This document shows positions 11,179 through 20,498 of a stretch of DNA of 64,000 nt, one piece after another. Under the pieces are notes generated by a model. The model ran no database searches, was not told where the DNA came from, and saw nothing but the letters and a program-made list of their open reading frames with translations. Made by a program: the position numbers and the translations under genes. The stretch is from Thalassotalea marina (lineage in GTDB: Bacteria > Pseudomonadota > Gammaproteobacteria > Enterobacterales > Alteromonadaceae): NCBI RefSeq assembly GCF_014656435.1, contig NZ_BNCK01000001.1:1-64000 (forward strand), written 5' to 3'. The stretch's first letter is position 1. Each line of letters begins with the position of its first letter.

Positions 11179-12780
11179 ATGCAAATGACATTAGCGAAAA
11201 AAATAAATTTGGCGTTAGTAACCTTCGCCATTTTGTTTTTAACAACTACCATGGTTTTTTTCTATCATGACGAGCAGGAACTCAGTAAAACCTTTGTTAA
11301 ACAGAATCTAGAATCGTTAGCATTAAATTACTTTGATTCAGTTAATACCATGATGCTAACGGGCACAATTGCTAACCGTCAAATTATTCAACAAAAAATC
11401 CAAAGTCAGCCCTCCATCGTAGAAGCTAGAATTCTACGAGGCGAAGCTATCAACAAAACCTTTGGTCCTGGATTTGCCGATCAAGCACCAACTAATCAGT
11501 TTGAACGTGATGGTTTGGCGGGTAAAAAGGCATTCGACTTCATAGAGCGAGATGGAAAGCGGATGATTAGTTTTATCAGCCCTATTGAAGCTAGTGCTGA
11601 TTACCGGGGAACCAATTGTTTAGCTTGTCACCAAGTTCAAGAAGGGGAAGTTTTAGGCGCAGTAAAAGTAACGTATGACTTGTCAGGTGTTGAGAAAGAA
11701 ATCCGTAAGTCAATTACACAAGCCGGTGTGCTTCAACTTATCATTACGGTTGTTTGTTTTACTTTACTCAGTGTTACTTTTAACAAATTGGTTCTTTTTA
11801 GGTTAAAACGCTTACGTAATACCATCAATGAAGTGGAACAAAACTTAAACTTAAATAAAGAAATCAAAGTGAATTATCACGATGAGTTAGGTGCTGTTAC
11901 AACTGCTCTTAATAAAATGATGGCAAGGTTTAAAACCAGTTTTGTTTCTGTGTCAGATGCCTCAAATCGATTGATAGAATCAGCAACACAAGTTGATGAA
12001 ATTTCTAGATTAACTCGTGAAGCTGTGCTTAACCAAAAAAATGGCACCGACTCTGTAGCTGCGGCAATTAATGAATTAGATGCTAGTGCAGATGAAGTCC
12101 AGCAGAATACTGAAAGTGCAGCACAAAAATCAGTAACTGTCAGTGAACACGCAAAATCAGGTTTAACTTTGGTCGAGGGCGCCAAAGAGGGCATTTACCA
12201 ATTGCGTGATCAAGTTATTCAAAACACTGACATGATCACTGAGCTTAACAATAAGACTCATGAAGTTGGTACGGTTCTAGAGATGATAACCGCCATTGCC
12301 GAACAAACAAACTTGTTGGCATTAAATGCCGCCATCGAAGCCGCTAGGGCTGGCGAACAAGGACGAGGCTTTGCCGTTGTAGCGGATGAGGTAAGATCGC
12401 TGGCTACAAGAACACGAGAGTCAATCGATCAAATTCAGACAACTATTTTGGCGTTGCAAAATGACGCAAATAATGCCGTAACTTCGATGCAACTTGCCAG
12501 TCAACAAGCAAATGAAAAAGCGGAAGATGTCACTAATGTTGCCGGGTTATTGGTTGAAATTACGGCGCAAATTGCAGAGCTTGATGAACTAAACTGCCAA
12601 ATTTCAAATGCAGCTAAACAGCAAAACTTAGCAGCGGAAGAAATTAACCACAATGTAACTAACATTAGCGATATTGCAGAACAATCTAGTGAAGATGCTA
12701 TTCGTGGTAAACAGATCAGTGAGCACTTGCTCGAGCTTGCCTATCAATTAAATGAGCAGGTATCACAGTTTAAACTGTAA
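11179..12780 (+). CDS. Methyl-accepting chemotaxis protein with periplasmic c-type haem motif
   Basis: A 533-aa chemoreceptor. A membrane helix lies at about 10-29 and another at about 184-204; between them is a periplasmic sensor with a single CLACH motif (Cys147, Cys150, His151), the CxxCH signature for covalent haem c. A HAMP-like linker and the signalling coiled-coil follow, with the CheA/CheW-contact tip [20 protein letters not shown] near residue 372. Haem-bearing PAS-like chemoreceptors are known in Geobacter; by analogy this one may sense redox state, oxygen or nitric oxide, which is inference. No che genes are adjacent. Confidence 0.9.
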   Translation: MQMTLAKKINLALVTFAILFLTTTMVFFYHDEQELSKTFVKQNLESLALNYFDSVNTMMLTGTIANRQIIQQKIQSQPSIVEARILRGEAINKTFGPGFADQAPTNQFERDGLAGKKAFDFIERDGKRMISFISPIEASADYRGTNCLACHQVQEGEVLGAVKVTYDLSGVEKEIRKSITQAGVLQLIITVVCFTLLSVTFNKLVLFRLKRLRNTINEVEQNLNLNKEIKVNYHDELGAVTTALNKMMARFKTSFVSVSDASNRLIESATQVDEISRLTREAVLNQKNGTDSVAAAINELDASADEVQQNTESAAQKSVTVSEHAKSGLTLVEGAKEGIYQLRDQVIQNTDMITELNNKTHEVGTVLEMITAIAEQTNLLALNAAIEAARAGEQGRGFAVVADEVRSLATRTRESIDQIQTTILALQNDANNAVTSMQLASQQANEKAEDVTNVAGLLVEITAQIAELDELNCQISNAAKQQNLAAEEINHNVTNISDIAEQSSEDAIRGKQISEHLLELAYQLNEQVSQFKL

Positions 12781-12807
12781 ACCATCGACATAGCTCAACA
12801 GGTTTTG

Positions 12808-12838
12808 AAAGAGCAAGTTTAATACTTGCTCTTTTTTT
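12808..12838 (+). terminator. Terminator after the haem chemoreceptor gene
   Basis: AAAGAGCAAGT pairs with ACTTGCTCTTT around TTAAT, followed by a T run. The A-rich left arm gives some use for the converging gene at 12844-13719 as well. Confidence 0.85.
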
Positions 12839-12843
12839 GGGTT

Positions 12844-13719
12844 TTAGTGATTGCGCCCTGGAATATCGTTGAGGTAGCTTTCAATGGCGCCTCGTTTTTG
12901 CATGGTAATGAATATTTGTTTACCATCTTCACCGCCAAAGGCTATATTGGTTGGGTGTTGTCCTGTAAGTTTTATTGTCTTTTTTAACTCGCCTTGAGGG
13001 GTAATAACGGCAATTTCACCTGCACCATAACGAGCAACATACAAATTACCCTGTTTGTCGGTGCGCATACCATCCATACCATGATCGTCAAAATGATAAA
13101 ACAATGCCTTATCGGTTACATTTCCCATGTCATCTAACTGATATCGCCAAATGTTACGTTGCACGCTTTCATTAACATATAATGTTTTATTATCAGGACT
13201 GACTTCAACACCATTAGTTGTCCCCATATTGGCTTCTAATAGCACTGTGCTGCCATCGGTGTTGATTCGCCATAAATTCCCTGTGTTGTTGCTCCAGTTA
13301 GGATCACTGGCGAACAAAATACCATTGTCCATGATAGCAACATCATTTGGTTGGTTCATTTTGGGGTTGTGTGCGTAAACCTCAAGTGATTTTTTCTGAG
13401 AATTAAAACGTAGGACATTGTGATTAACATAATCAGCAATATACATATTGCCTTGTTGGTCAAAGCGAATACCGTTGCCGATAGAGCCGTTTTCCAATGT
13501 TAGATACACTTCTGCCTTGCCTTTGCCGAAAACTCTTCCAATGGTGCCTTGTTGTTTGAAGTTTACGGCAAATAAATCCCCGTCTTTATTTACCGCAGGA
13601 CCTTCTACACCTTGTGTGAAGGAATTATTTGGCATCCAGTCGGTGGTATCAGAGGTGATTGTCATTGTACTGGCAGCAAATGGAATTGCCGACAACATAA
13701 AAATTGCACTTTTAATCAT
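12844..13719 (-). CDS. Exported SMP-30/gluconolactonase-like protein
   Basis: A 291-aa six-bladed beta-propeller protein with an N-terminal signal peptide (AIFMLSAIPFAAS). Family hallmarks are EGPAVNKDGDLF near the start of the mature protein, NGIRFDQQGNMYIADY, the NGVEVSPDNKTLYVNES blade and GMDGMRTDKQGNLYVARYGAGEI, which supply the Glu, Asn and Asp that bind the divalent metal in lactonases of this family. It probably hydrolyses a lactone or related ester in the periplasm, but the substrate is not readable. It sits alone between converging and divergent neighbours. Confidence 0.83.
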   Translation of the reverse strand: MIKSAIFMLSAIPFAASTMTITSDTTDWMPNNSFTQGVEGPAVNKDGDLFAVNFKQQGTIGRVFGKGKAEVYLTLENGSIGNGIRFDQQGNMYIADYVNHNVLRFNSQKKSLEVYAHNPKMNQPNDVAIMDNGILFASDPNWSNNTGNLWRINTDGSTVLLEANMGTTNGVEVSPDNKTLYVNESVQRNIWRYQLDDMGNVTDKALFYHFDDHGMDGMRTDKQGNLYVARYGAGEIAVITPQGELKKTIKLTGQHPTNIAFGGEDGKQIFITMQKRGAIESYLNDIPGRNH

Positions 13720-13856
13720 AAATATAATTCTTTTATCCTTTTAAAATTACATTACCACACAATACTATTTGTGATAGGAATTTTAGGTTATAAGTAATTG
13801 GTTTTTATACAGTTGGTATAGTGCTTGATGAGAAGTACATATATTTTAGTTATTAA

Positions 13857-13882
13857 AAAACCTCCCGTAGGAGGTTTTGTCG
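13857..13882 (-). terminator. Terminator of the small gene at 13903-14094
   Basis: Read on the minus strand, AAAACCTCC pairs with GGAGGTTTT around a four-base loop and runs into a T tract, about 25 bases after the stop codon of the small gene. Its presence supports that gene being real. Confidence 0.85.
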
Positions 13883-13902
13883 TAGTAAAGGATCATCGGC
13901 AT

Positions 13903-14094
13903 TTAGTAATAAGTATCTTCTCTGTTATGCGCTTGAGGATCTTCGATGATTTCGTCGAAGTTTACTTCGAAGCTATTGTTATCATCTATATTGGCCATAT
14001 AGATGGTTCTAGTTGAGCCATCTATCCATGTAACTGTACCACTTCCTTTCTTACTACCACATTTCATACCAATGTGAATATCATTAAACTCCAT
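13903..14094 (-). CDS. Small hypothetical protein (63 aa)
   Basis: A short protein with a near-consensus GAGGAGG ribosome site 6 bases before its ATG and a strong terminator just after its stop, so it looks like a complete small transcription unit. The sequence is soluble, with beta-rich character (SGTVTWIDGSTRTIYMANI) and an acidic C-terminal part (FDEIIEDPQ). It has one Cys and no membrane segment or signal peptide. The family was not recognised. An inverted repeat, TGCTGT/ACAGCA, lies in its leader at 14109-14125 and could be an operator or leader hairpin. Confidence 0.7.
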   Translation of the reverse strand: MEFNDIHIGMKCGSKKGSGTVTWIDGSTRTIYMANIDDNNSFEVNFDEIIEDPQAHNREDTYY

Positions 14095-14108
14095 AGTTCC
14101 TCCTCAAA

Positions 14109-14125
14109 TGCTGTCGGATACAGCA
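14109..14125 (-). promoter_or_regulatory. Inverted repeat in the leader of the 63-aa gene
   Basis: TGCTGT and ACAGCA flank a 5-base spacer, 15 bases upstream of the small gene's start codon. It may be a protein-binding site or a short mRNA hairpin; nothing shows which. Confidence 0.3.
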
Positions 14126-14236
14126 CAATCGTTAGACTTACAATTTAAAAATAGGTTCCAATAAGCTAACAGTTGCATAAAAAATATGCAGCGGAATATT
14201 TATTATAGGGAGAAGAATTATTTGGTCTAGTAGCTA

Positions 14237-15367
14237 TTAAGGTAAAAACTCTATACCAAGAATAGTTTTACGGCTAGCCCCCGTAACTTCTGGTATGTGA
14301 TTATAGATTTTTTTGTCATAAGCGTAGGCAAGCCATGCAAATGCCATAGCTTCGAACGCTTGATTATTCAGGTTTAGTGAATGAATTGTATTTACAGAAT
14401 GATTACTAAGGTTATGATTTATAAGCTTATAACATGGGGTGTTGTTAATTCCACCACCGCATAAATATACGAAACCTTTCGGGCTTAGTTGTGCCACTGC
14501 ATTGGCAACAGATGTCGCAGTTAATGCGACTAATGTTGCCTGAATATCATGTGCAGAGTATTCAGTTACCTGAAATTGGTTGAGCCAATCTATATTAAAA
14601 TATTCTCTACCAGTACTTTTGGGAAATGGCAGAGAGAAATAGCTATCCGCTAGCATTTGATCCAATAACGCTGGGATAATTTGCCCTGTGGTTGCCCACT
14701 CACCATCTTTGTCGTACCGGTTGCCCGTATGCATATAGCACCATGCATCTAATAAAGCATTTGCTGGGCCTGTATCAAAACCAACAACAGGTTGAGCTTT
14801 ATCTGCTGGCAAATAAGTGACATTAGCAATACCACCTAAATTTACGATAAAGGTGTCTTGTTGCGCCTGTTCAAATAGAAAGTGATGAAACGCTGGTACT
14901 AATGGAGCACCTTGGCCGCCAAGCACCATATCTTTAGTTCTGAAGTCGCCAATAACACGTATCTGGCTAAGACATGCTAAGGTTTGATTACAACCTATCT
15001 GTAAAGTAAAGCTGTTTTTGATAGTGTCAAAAGGTTCTGGGCGGTGACGTATTGTTTGCCCATGATTGCCAATTGCTATTACTTCACTTGGCTGAATATT
15101 TTCAGCATTTAATAACGCTTGAACAGCTTGATGGTAAAAATGTGCTAATTCAACGTTTAAGTCCCATGCTCGGTCAATTTCATTATCATCAGGCTGATAT
15201 AAACTTGTTACTGCATGATGTAAATTATCTGGATAAGGATGAAAGTGATGGGCAATCAGCTCGCAGGCCTGAGAAGGTTCAGTAGACTGGTTAAACTTAA
15301 CTAGCGCTATATCGGCACCATCAGCGCTAGTACCTGACATAATGCCGATATAATATTGTTGTGTCAT
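14237..15367 (-). CDS. anmK: Anhydro-N-acetylmuramic acid kinase
   Basis: Phosphorylates and opens 1,6-anhydro-MurNAc released in murein turnover, giving MurNAc-6-phosphate for recycling. The 376-aa sequence shows the ATP-binding MSGTSADGAD near residue 10, GNHGQTIRH, GDFRTKDMVLGGQGAPLVPAFH, NLGGIANVTY, GFDTGPANALLDAW, KSTGREYFN and VTGASRKTILG, all in the order found in E. coli AnmK (369 aa). The ATG overlaps the stop codon of the upstream M23 peptidase gene by one base (TAATG), which implies translational coupling. Pairing with a wall endopeptidase fits peptidoglycan turnover. Confidence 0.96.
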   Translation of the reverse strand: MTQQYYIGIMSGTSADGADIALVKFNQSTEPSQACELIAHHFHPYPDNLHHAVTSLYQPDDNEIDRAWDLNVELAHFYHQAVQALLNAENIQPSEVIAIGNHGQTIRHRPEPFDTIKNSFTLQIGCNQTLACLSQIRVIGDFRTKDMVLGGQGAPLVPAFHHFLFEQAQQDTFIVNLGGIANVTYLPADKAQPVVGFDTGPANALLDAWCYMHTGNRYDKDGEWATTGQIIPALLDQMLADSYFSLPFPKSTGREYFNIDWLNQFQVTEYSAHDIQATLVALTATSVANAVAQLSPKGFVYLCGGGINNTPCYKLINHNLSNHSVNTIHSLNLNNQAFEAMAFAWLAYAYDKKIYNHIPEVTGASRKTILGIEFLP

Positions 15368-16782
15368 TAAGGAGCCTGTGTTGCTTTTTCTTTTACTGGA
15401 TTTAACGCTAACCTAGAACCAGCAAGGTCATTGAGGCGTTGACGAGCGATAATATTAAAGCTTGCTCGCTCACTTTTAGCGATTGGCTCAGCATCAGGCA
15501 AAGTTACTGTTCTTGGATTACGATGTACGCCATTGACTAAAAATTCATAATGAAGGTGTGGCGCCTCTGACATACCGGTTGAGCCGACATACCCAATTAC
15601 TTGACCTTGTTTGACTCGTTGACCTTGTTTAACTGCACGTTTTGAAAAGTGTAAATACTTGGTCACAATACCATTGCCGTGTTGGATAAATACATAATGA
15701 CCATTGTATTTATTGTAAGTAGAGTGAGTAACTTTTCCGTCACCAGAAGCAACAACAGGTGTACCTGTATTTGCTCGATAATCAGTGCCACGGTGTGCTT
15801 TCCAACGTTTTTGGATAGGGTGAAAACGTTTAGGCTTAAAGTTAGAGCTAATATATTTAAACTCAACCGGTGCTCTTAAGAATGCTTTACGCATACTATT
15901 GCCTTCAGGCGTGTAGTAGCGACCATCATTGTGTCGAATCGCCTGAAATACCTCTCCTTGGTTAATAAACTCAGCAGCCAAAATATTACCAGTGCCAATG
16001 TACTCACCGTCAACATATTTGCTTTCATAAACCACGTGGAAGGTATCACCTTTACGAATATCTAACGCGAAGTCGACGTCCCAACTAAAAATATGAGCAA
16101 GATTTATAATTTGATTATCATTTAACCCTGCAGATACACCAGCGGTCCAGAAGTTTGAGTTGATACTGCCTTGAGTAACATATTCTCTGATTTCAACTTC
16201 TTTGGTTAACATATCAGTGTGATAACCTTTGTCAGTTAGTTCAACCAACAAAGTTTGGGTCTTAGAGATAGGGTATTCAATGAATGCTAATTCACCATCA
16301 GCGTTGTTGCTAAATCTTAAGGTATCGCCAACGTTTATTTTCAACAGTTGCTTACGGTAATCACCAGAAGCTTTTGTAAGCTTATACGTAGTTTGAGCGC
16401 TATAGCCCAAACGTTTAAGAATTTTTGCCAACGAATCGCCACGTTTAACCTTTGCAGTTTGCCATTGTCGACTTTCTTGTTCGGGTTCTACATCATCACT
16501 TGGATTTTGTGTCTCAGAACTAACTGTCTCGGTCGTGTCTTCATAAACCAGCTGCTGTGGTAAGTCTAGCTGATAACGTTCGCCAACTTTTAATGCCGTT
16601 GCATTATTTTGACGGCTTGCACTAGCCTTTTCGGATGGGATTAACATCAAAATTAGTAAAATTAAGCTCGTACTGTATAAGAGAGCTTTGTGCTGATTAG
16701 GCAACTCTTTATAAATTTTTTTAATGTTTTTCAATGGAGTACGACTCTTACTGCTGGTTAAAATATAGATAGCCTGCACCAC
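15367..16782 (-). CDS. mepM: M23-family peptidoglycan DD-endopeptidase, MepM-like
   Basis: Membrane-anchored zinc endopeptidase that cuts peptidoglycan crosslinks during growth. A single membrane segment lies at about 35-50 (LLYSTSLILLILMLIP), followed by a low-complexity linker, a LysM/OapA-like domain at 108-155 (VKRGDSLAKILKRLGYS), and the C-terminal LytM domain with metal ligands His330 and Asp334 (HRGTDYRA) and HLH at 409-411. Length of 471 aa is close to E. coli MepM (440). The start is GTG at 16782 with no strong ribosome site; a TTG 16 codons later is an alternative. It is divergent from tyrS and coupled to anmK. Confidence 0.9.
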   Translation of the reverse strand: MVQAIYILTSSKSRTPLKNIKKIYKELPNQHKALLYSTSLILLILMLIPSEKASASRQNNATALKVGERYQLDLPQQLVYEDTTETVSSETQNPSDDVEPEQESRQWQTAKVKRGDSLAKILKRLGYSAQTTYKLTKASGDYRKQLLKINVGDTLRFSNNADGELAFIEYPISKTQTLLVELTDKGYHTDMLTKEVEIREYVTQGSINSNFWTAGVSAGLNDNQIINLAHIFSWDVDFALDIRKGDTFHVVYESKYVDGEYIGTGNILAAEFINQGEVFQAIRHNDGRYYTPEGNSMRKAFLRAPVEFKYISSNFKPKRFHPIQKRWKAHRGTDYRANTGTPVVASGDGKVTHSTYNKYNGHYVFIQHGNGIVTKYLHFSKRAVKQGQRVKQGQVIGYVGSTGMSEAPHLHYEFLVNGVHRNPRTVTLPDAEPIAKSERASFNIIARQRLNDLAGSRLALNPVKEKATQAP

Positions 16783-16895
16783 TATAACAAAATATTGTAC
16801 GGATAAACAATCTTGGGGATTTCACCAAGGCTATATTTGCTATAGAATTCGGCTCTTATTTTGTAAAAATTTATTGATCAATTGGAGTCACACCC

Positions 16896-18095
16896 ATGTC
16901 AGATGTCAGCCAAGCGTTTGCTGAAATTAAACGCGGAGCCGAGGAAATCTTGCTTGAAGATGAGTTGCTGGAAAAGTTAAAGGAAGGCAAGCCACTAAAA
17001 ATTAAAGCGGGCTTTGATCCAACAGCGCCAGATCTTCACTTGGGTCATACTGTATTGATCAATAAGCTGCGCCAGTTTCAGCAACAAGGACATGAAGTCA
17101 TTTTCTTAATTGGTGACTTTACCGGTATGATCGGCGACCCAACAGGTAAAAACGTAACACGTAAGCCGTTAACCAAAGAAGATGTTTTGGCCAATGCTGA
17201 AACGTATAAAGAACAAGTATTCAAAATCCTAGATCCAGAAAAAACACGCGTCGAATTTAATTCGACTTGGATGGAGAAACTTGGCGCCGCCGGTATGTTA
17301 AAGTTAGCATCACGCCAAACGGTTGCTCGTATGATGGAGCGTGACGACTTTAAAAAACGTTATGCTGGCGGTCAGTCGATTGCAATTCACGAATTTATGT
17401 ACCCATTAGTCCAAGGCTGGGATTCAGTGGCACTTGAATCAGATGTTGAATTAGGTGGAACCGATCAAAAATTCAACTTGTTGATGGGACGAGAGTTACA
17501 AAAGGGTGAAGGGCAGCGTCCACAAACGGTATTAATGATGCCATTACTGGAAGGTTTAGACGGCGTACAAAAAATGTCTAAGTCTTTAGGTAACTACATT
17601 GGTATTACAGAGTCGCCGTCAGACATGTTTGGCAAAATAATGTCAATTTCTGATGATTTGATGTGGCGTTACTATCAATTACTTAGCTTTAAGCCTTTAG
17701 AGGAAATTGAAGGATTTAAAAAGCAAGTAGACGAAGGTGCAAACCCGCGTGATGTAAAAATTGCGCTAGCTAAAGAAATTATTGAACGTTTTCACGATCA
17801 AGCGTCGGCGGAAGCAGCACATCAAGAATTTATTAACCGTTTCCAAAAAGGGGCTATCCCTGACGAAATGCCTGAATTTACCTTTGAAACTAATGGCGAA
17901 GGTATGGCTATTGCGAATTTACTTAAAGAAGCTGGTTTAGTGGGAAGCACATCAGAAGCTTTACGTATGATCAAGCAAGGTGCAGCTAAAATTGAAGGTG
18001 AAAAAGTTACTGACAATAAGCTACAGGTAGCTGTTGGTAGTGAAGCGGTATACCAAGTTGGTAAACGTAAGTTTGCCAGAGTTACTGTAAAGTAA
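16896..18095 (+). CDS. tyrS: Tyrosine--tRNA ligase
   Basis: Charges tRNA-Tyr with tyrosine. The 399-aa protein has the class I HIGH motif as HLGH near residue 49 ([19 protein letters not shown]), the KMSKS loop near residue 227 ([10 protein letters not shown]), and a C-terminal S4 RNA-binding domain ([18 protein letters not shown]). It is of the TyrRS type found in many marine gammaproteobacteria, with the long form and S4 tail. A TTGGAGT ribosome site precedes the ATG. The divergent mepM-anmK neighbour is a conserved arrangement in related bacteria. Confidence 0.97.
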   Translation: MSDVSQAFAEIKRGAEEILLEDELLEKLKEGKPLKIKAGFDPTAPDLHLGHTVLINKLRQFQQQGHEVIFLIGDFTGMIGDPTGKNVTRKPLTKEDVLANAETYKEQVFKILDPEKTRVEFNSTWMEKLGAAGMLKLASRQTVARMMERDDFKKRYAGGQSIAIHEFMYPLVQGWDSVALESDVELGGTDQKFNLLMGRELQKGEGQRPQTVLMMPLLEGLDGVQKMSKSLGNYIGITESPSDMFGKIMSISDDLMWRYYQLLSFKPLEEIEGFKKQVDEGANPRDVKIALAKEIIERFHDQASAEAAHQEFINRFQKGAIPDEMPEFTFETNGEGMAIANLLKEAGLVGSTSEALRMIKQGAAKIEGEKVTDNKLQVAVGSEAVYQVGKRKFARVTVK

Positions 18096-18116
18096 TTATT
18101 GGCTTTTACATAAAGC

Positions 18117-18147
18117 AAAAAAAGCAGTATTTAATACTGCTTTTTTT
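18117..18147 (+). terminator. Terminator of tyrS
   Basis: AAAAAGCAGTA pairs with TACTGCTTTTT around a short loop, followed by T residues. It starts about 20 bases after the tyrS stop codon. Confidence 0.85.
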
Positions 18148-18336
18148 ATTTCTTTCAGTCTGCGTTTGATTATTTTAATACTTTCATTGTCGATTTTTTT
18201 TACAATCAGAGTACTTTTAGAACTCAAATCGTCTTTATCTTAATGAAAAACATGGTTTTATTTATGTTGGAATACAATATGCTAATGTTATAGATCTCGA
18301 TATATTAGATGGTGAGTTGGGGTTTAGGTAATTAAC

Positions 18337-18588
18337 ATGGCACAGCAACGACAAAGAGATCCTTTGATAGAACGCAGGCATTTTGACGCTGCACATCAGG
18401 ACTTGTGGTCAGAATTGACGTTAGCACAAAAGTTTTCAGCCAGTAGCCTTTTAAAGTATGGCTATGAACTTGCCTTTATTCGACACTCCTCCAAAGGCAA
18501 TGTCGCTTTTATGACATTTGAAAGTAATGTCACCACCATTGATATTGATGGTGCTTTAGATACTTTGCCAGATATTAAGTTGCGTTAG
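18337..18588 (+). CDS. Hypothetical protein (83 aa)
   Basis: A small soluble protein with no signal peptide. The first half is charged and probably helical (RQRDPLIERRHFDAAHQDLWSELTLAQKFSASSLLKYGYELAFIRH) and the second half is beta-like (GNVAFMTFESNVTTIDIDGAL). It was not recognised as a known family. Support comes from a normal start codon, codon use like that of its neighbours, and lack of a better overlapping frame. It has about 240 bases of upstream region after the tyrS terminator and no operon partner. Confidence 0.6.
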   Translation: MAQQRQRDPLIERRHFDAAHQDLWSELTLAQKFSASSLLKYGYELAFIRHSSKGNVAFMTFESNVTTIDIDGALDTLPDIKLR

Positions 18589-18767
18589 TGGGCATTGATA
18601 ATTTAGGTTTAAATTTTATTTCAATTTAATGCATTTTGTCTTGGGTAGCCGCACTGCGTTAGTGTGCTATTAACAAGCTGACAAGTTCAACTCACCCTAG
18701 TTTAAGGCCTTGTTTTTCTCTACTGTTCAGGTAGGCTAAGTATACGTTTTTGTTTGCAATTATCCTT

Positions 18768-19310
18768 ATGCGTACCAAGATTAGTCTAGCTTTGCTTAGT
18801 ATTTTTTTGCTCGTTTCATGTTCAACTGGTCCTCAATTTCGCGTTAATTATTTGCAGTCCTTTGATTTCTCATCCATAGAAAGCTACAGCCTTTATGGCA
18901 GAAATTCTCCGTTTAGCGAATTACAGAGTATTAGTGATGTAACACGTAATAGTATTGAGATTGCTATTGAAAATGGTTTTGACGCTCTAGGCTATCGCTA
19001 CCAATTACTTGAAAGTGCTGATGTCGTCATTGGTTATCACATCGTTAATCGTGCAAAAGAGTTGAGGGCCTATAATCGCAGTGTTCGTTATTGTCGAGTA
19101 TGCCTTCCCAATAGCAATACAGAAAAAAGCAACAGTAAAACTGCGAGCACTGGCAGTTTGATCATCGACATTATTAACCTAGAAAACAATCGTACTGTTT
19201 GGCGCAGTGTTAGCCAACTTAAACTAAAAGATAACGACAACAGTCTTGAAGTTCAGGAAAAACTGGAAAAAAACATTTTGGCGATGTTAGAAAATTTGCC
19301 AAGATCATAA
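18768..19310 (+). CDS. DUF4136-like lipoprotein
   Basis: A lipoprotein of about 180 aa with a lipobox at LLVSC just after a short hydrophobic signal, so it should be anchored in the outer or inner membrane. The mature part resembles DUF4136 proteins: an N-terminal DFSSIESYSLYG segment, ADVVIGYHIVNRAKE in the middle, and a late IDIINLENNRTVWRSVSQ strand. The function of that family is unknown. ATG 18768 is preferred over the in-frame TTG at 18750 because it gives a normal signal peptide (MRTKISLALLSIFLL). No operon partner is evident. Confidence 0.75.
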   Translation: MRTKISLALLSIFLLVSCSTGPQFRVNYLQSFDFSSIESYSLYGRNSPFSELQSISDVTRNSIEIAIENGFDALGYRYQLLESADVVIGYHIVNRAKELRAYNRSVRYCRVCLPNSNTEKSNSKTASTGSLIIDIINLENNRTVWRSVSQLKLKDNDNSLEVQEKLEKNILAMLENLPRS

Positions 19311-19432
19311 ATATTATTTTGCTTAGTTTGAATGGCGCTTTATTTAACACTTTTCTAGTGCAATAGATAAAAATAACAAAATTGCATTTACATGGTATTA
19401 TTTACCTAACTCAATTTTTTAATCGCTATGAT

Positions 19433-19756
19433 ATGAATTTCCCAAACGATGAAAGCGGACAAGTACTAGCTGAAATGCATGCTGCTGGTATTGATTTAAC
19501 AACATCTCATCAAGTTACCTTTTTTCAATTATTCGAAAAAAAGGAACAAGCTCAAGCAATGGCCGAGCACCTGCAAGCTAATGCGCCACATATTGACTGT
19601 CACCTCCACCCAGATGAAACTCCTAACGTTTGGGACTTAGATTGCACTGTGTCCATGATCCCCGATTATGAACTGATCATTGCCCAAGAAGCTGAATTTG
19701 AAAAGTTAGCGAATAAATTTGAAGGCTATAATGACGGCTGGGGCATTGAAGCCTAA
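19433..19756 (+). CDS. RraB-like protein (ribonuclease E inhibitor family)
   Basis: About 107 aa starting at MNFPNDESGQVLAEMHAAG. The pattern (an N-terminal segment on an aspartate-rich helix, FFEKKEQAQAMAEHL, then acidic C-terminal helix and a final DGWG) matches the RraB family, which inhibits RNase E by binding its scaffold region. It is distinct from the closer RraB homologue at 47200-47550, so the genome has two family members. The in-frame TTG at 19382 would add 17 residues not typical of the family. It could have a different partner from RNase E. Confidence 0.7.
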   Translation: MNFPNDESGQVLAEMHAAGIDLTTSHQVTFFQLFEKKEQAQAMAEHLQANAPHIDCHLHPDETPNVWDLDCTVSMIPDYELIIAQEAEFEKLANKFEGYNDGWGIEA

Positions 19757-19895
19757 AACCTCTTCTTAAGAAGTGTTTGCATTTTTAAGTATTCTGCTTA
19801 CAAAAGTGAACACTTTCCTGACACTTGAATAACAGTTTCAACGGAACTTTTTTATCATAATGTGCTTTATTCAAAATACGTTATGGAAAAACAAC

Positions 19896-20495
19896 ATGAA
19901 ATTTAACAGCAGACTTTTTAGTTTAATGCTTATTGCAGCATGCTTGTCTTCTGCTACTTTGGCAGAGGAATTCACTAAACAACACACCATGGGATTACAA
20001 GCCGGTGGTGGAGGCGTCAAATTCAAAGGAAAAGACTCTGATGGTCAAGGGGTAGGCAATTCTTACTGGTATTATAACTACAAATTTTTAGAGCATTTTT
20101 CAGGTGAAGTTGGCTTAATGACTGCAACTGACATCGATGATTGGGAATGTACCAAAATTAACGGTGTGTTTGATTGTCGAACTGATGAATCAGATGACTT
20201 TGAATTGCCGTACGATAATTTTGAGTTAGGCGCTTTAATTCTAGCTGTTAAAGGTGAGTTTAAAATAACTAAACGCAATAGTTTTTACGGCAAGATCGGT
20301 GCTTCGTTTTACGATTACCAATTTGACGTTGAAAGGAAGGAAGTCATTGATGAAAACGGCACGGGCTTGTTTTTAGAAGCGGGTTGGCAGTACCGTTGGG
20401 ATAATGGCTTTGGGATCAATTTTGGTTTACAAAAACATGACATGGGTGATCTTGAATACGACGTAGCTAATTTAGGTGTTAACTACGTGTTTTAA
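19896..20495 (+). CDS. Small outer-membrane beta-barrel protein
   Basis: A protein of about 199 aa with a signal peptide (LFSLMLIAACLSSATLA). The mature part alternates aromatic and polar residues (SYWYYNYKFLEHFSGEVGL, NSFYGKIGASFYDYQF, FGINFGLQKHDMG) and ends in the strand VANLGVNYVF, with the terminal Phe that the Bam machinery reads. This fits an eight-stranded OmpA/OmpW-type barrel. The ATG at 19896 has GGA 8 bases upstream; the longer reading from 19860 places extra residues before the signal peptide. Function is unknown. It ends 3 bases before the stop of the converging TRIC gene. Confidence 0.78.
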   Translation: MKFNSRLFSLMLIAACLSSATLAEEFTKQHTMGLQAGGGGVKFKGKDSDGQGVGNSYWYYNYKFLEHFSGEVGLMTATDIDDWECTKINGVFDCRTDESDDFELPYDNFELGALILAVKGEFKITKRNSFYGKIGASFYDYQFDVERKEVIDENGTGLFLEAGWQYRWDNGFGINFGLQKHDMGDLEYDVANLGVNYVF

Positions 20496-20498
20496 TTT

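Noticed and set aside
20496-20498. Expected terminator between the converging barrel-protein and TRIC genes
   Set aside because: Only 3 bases separate the stops and no hairpin is visible there; the transcripts probably overlap.
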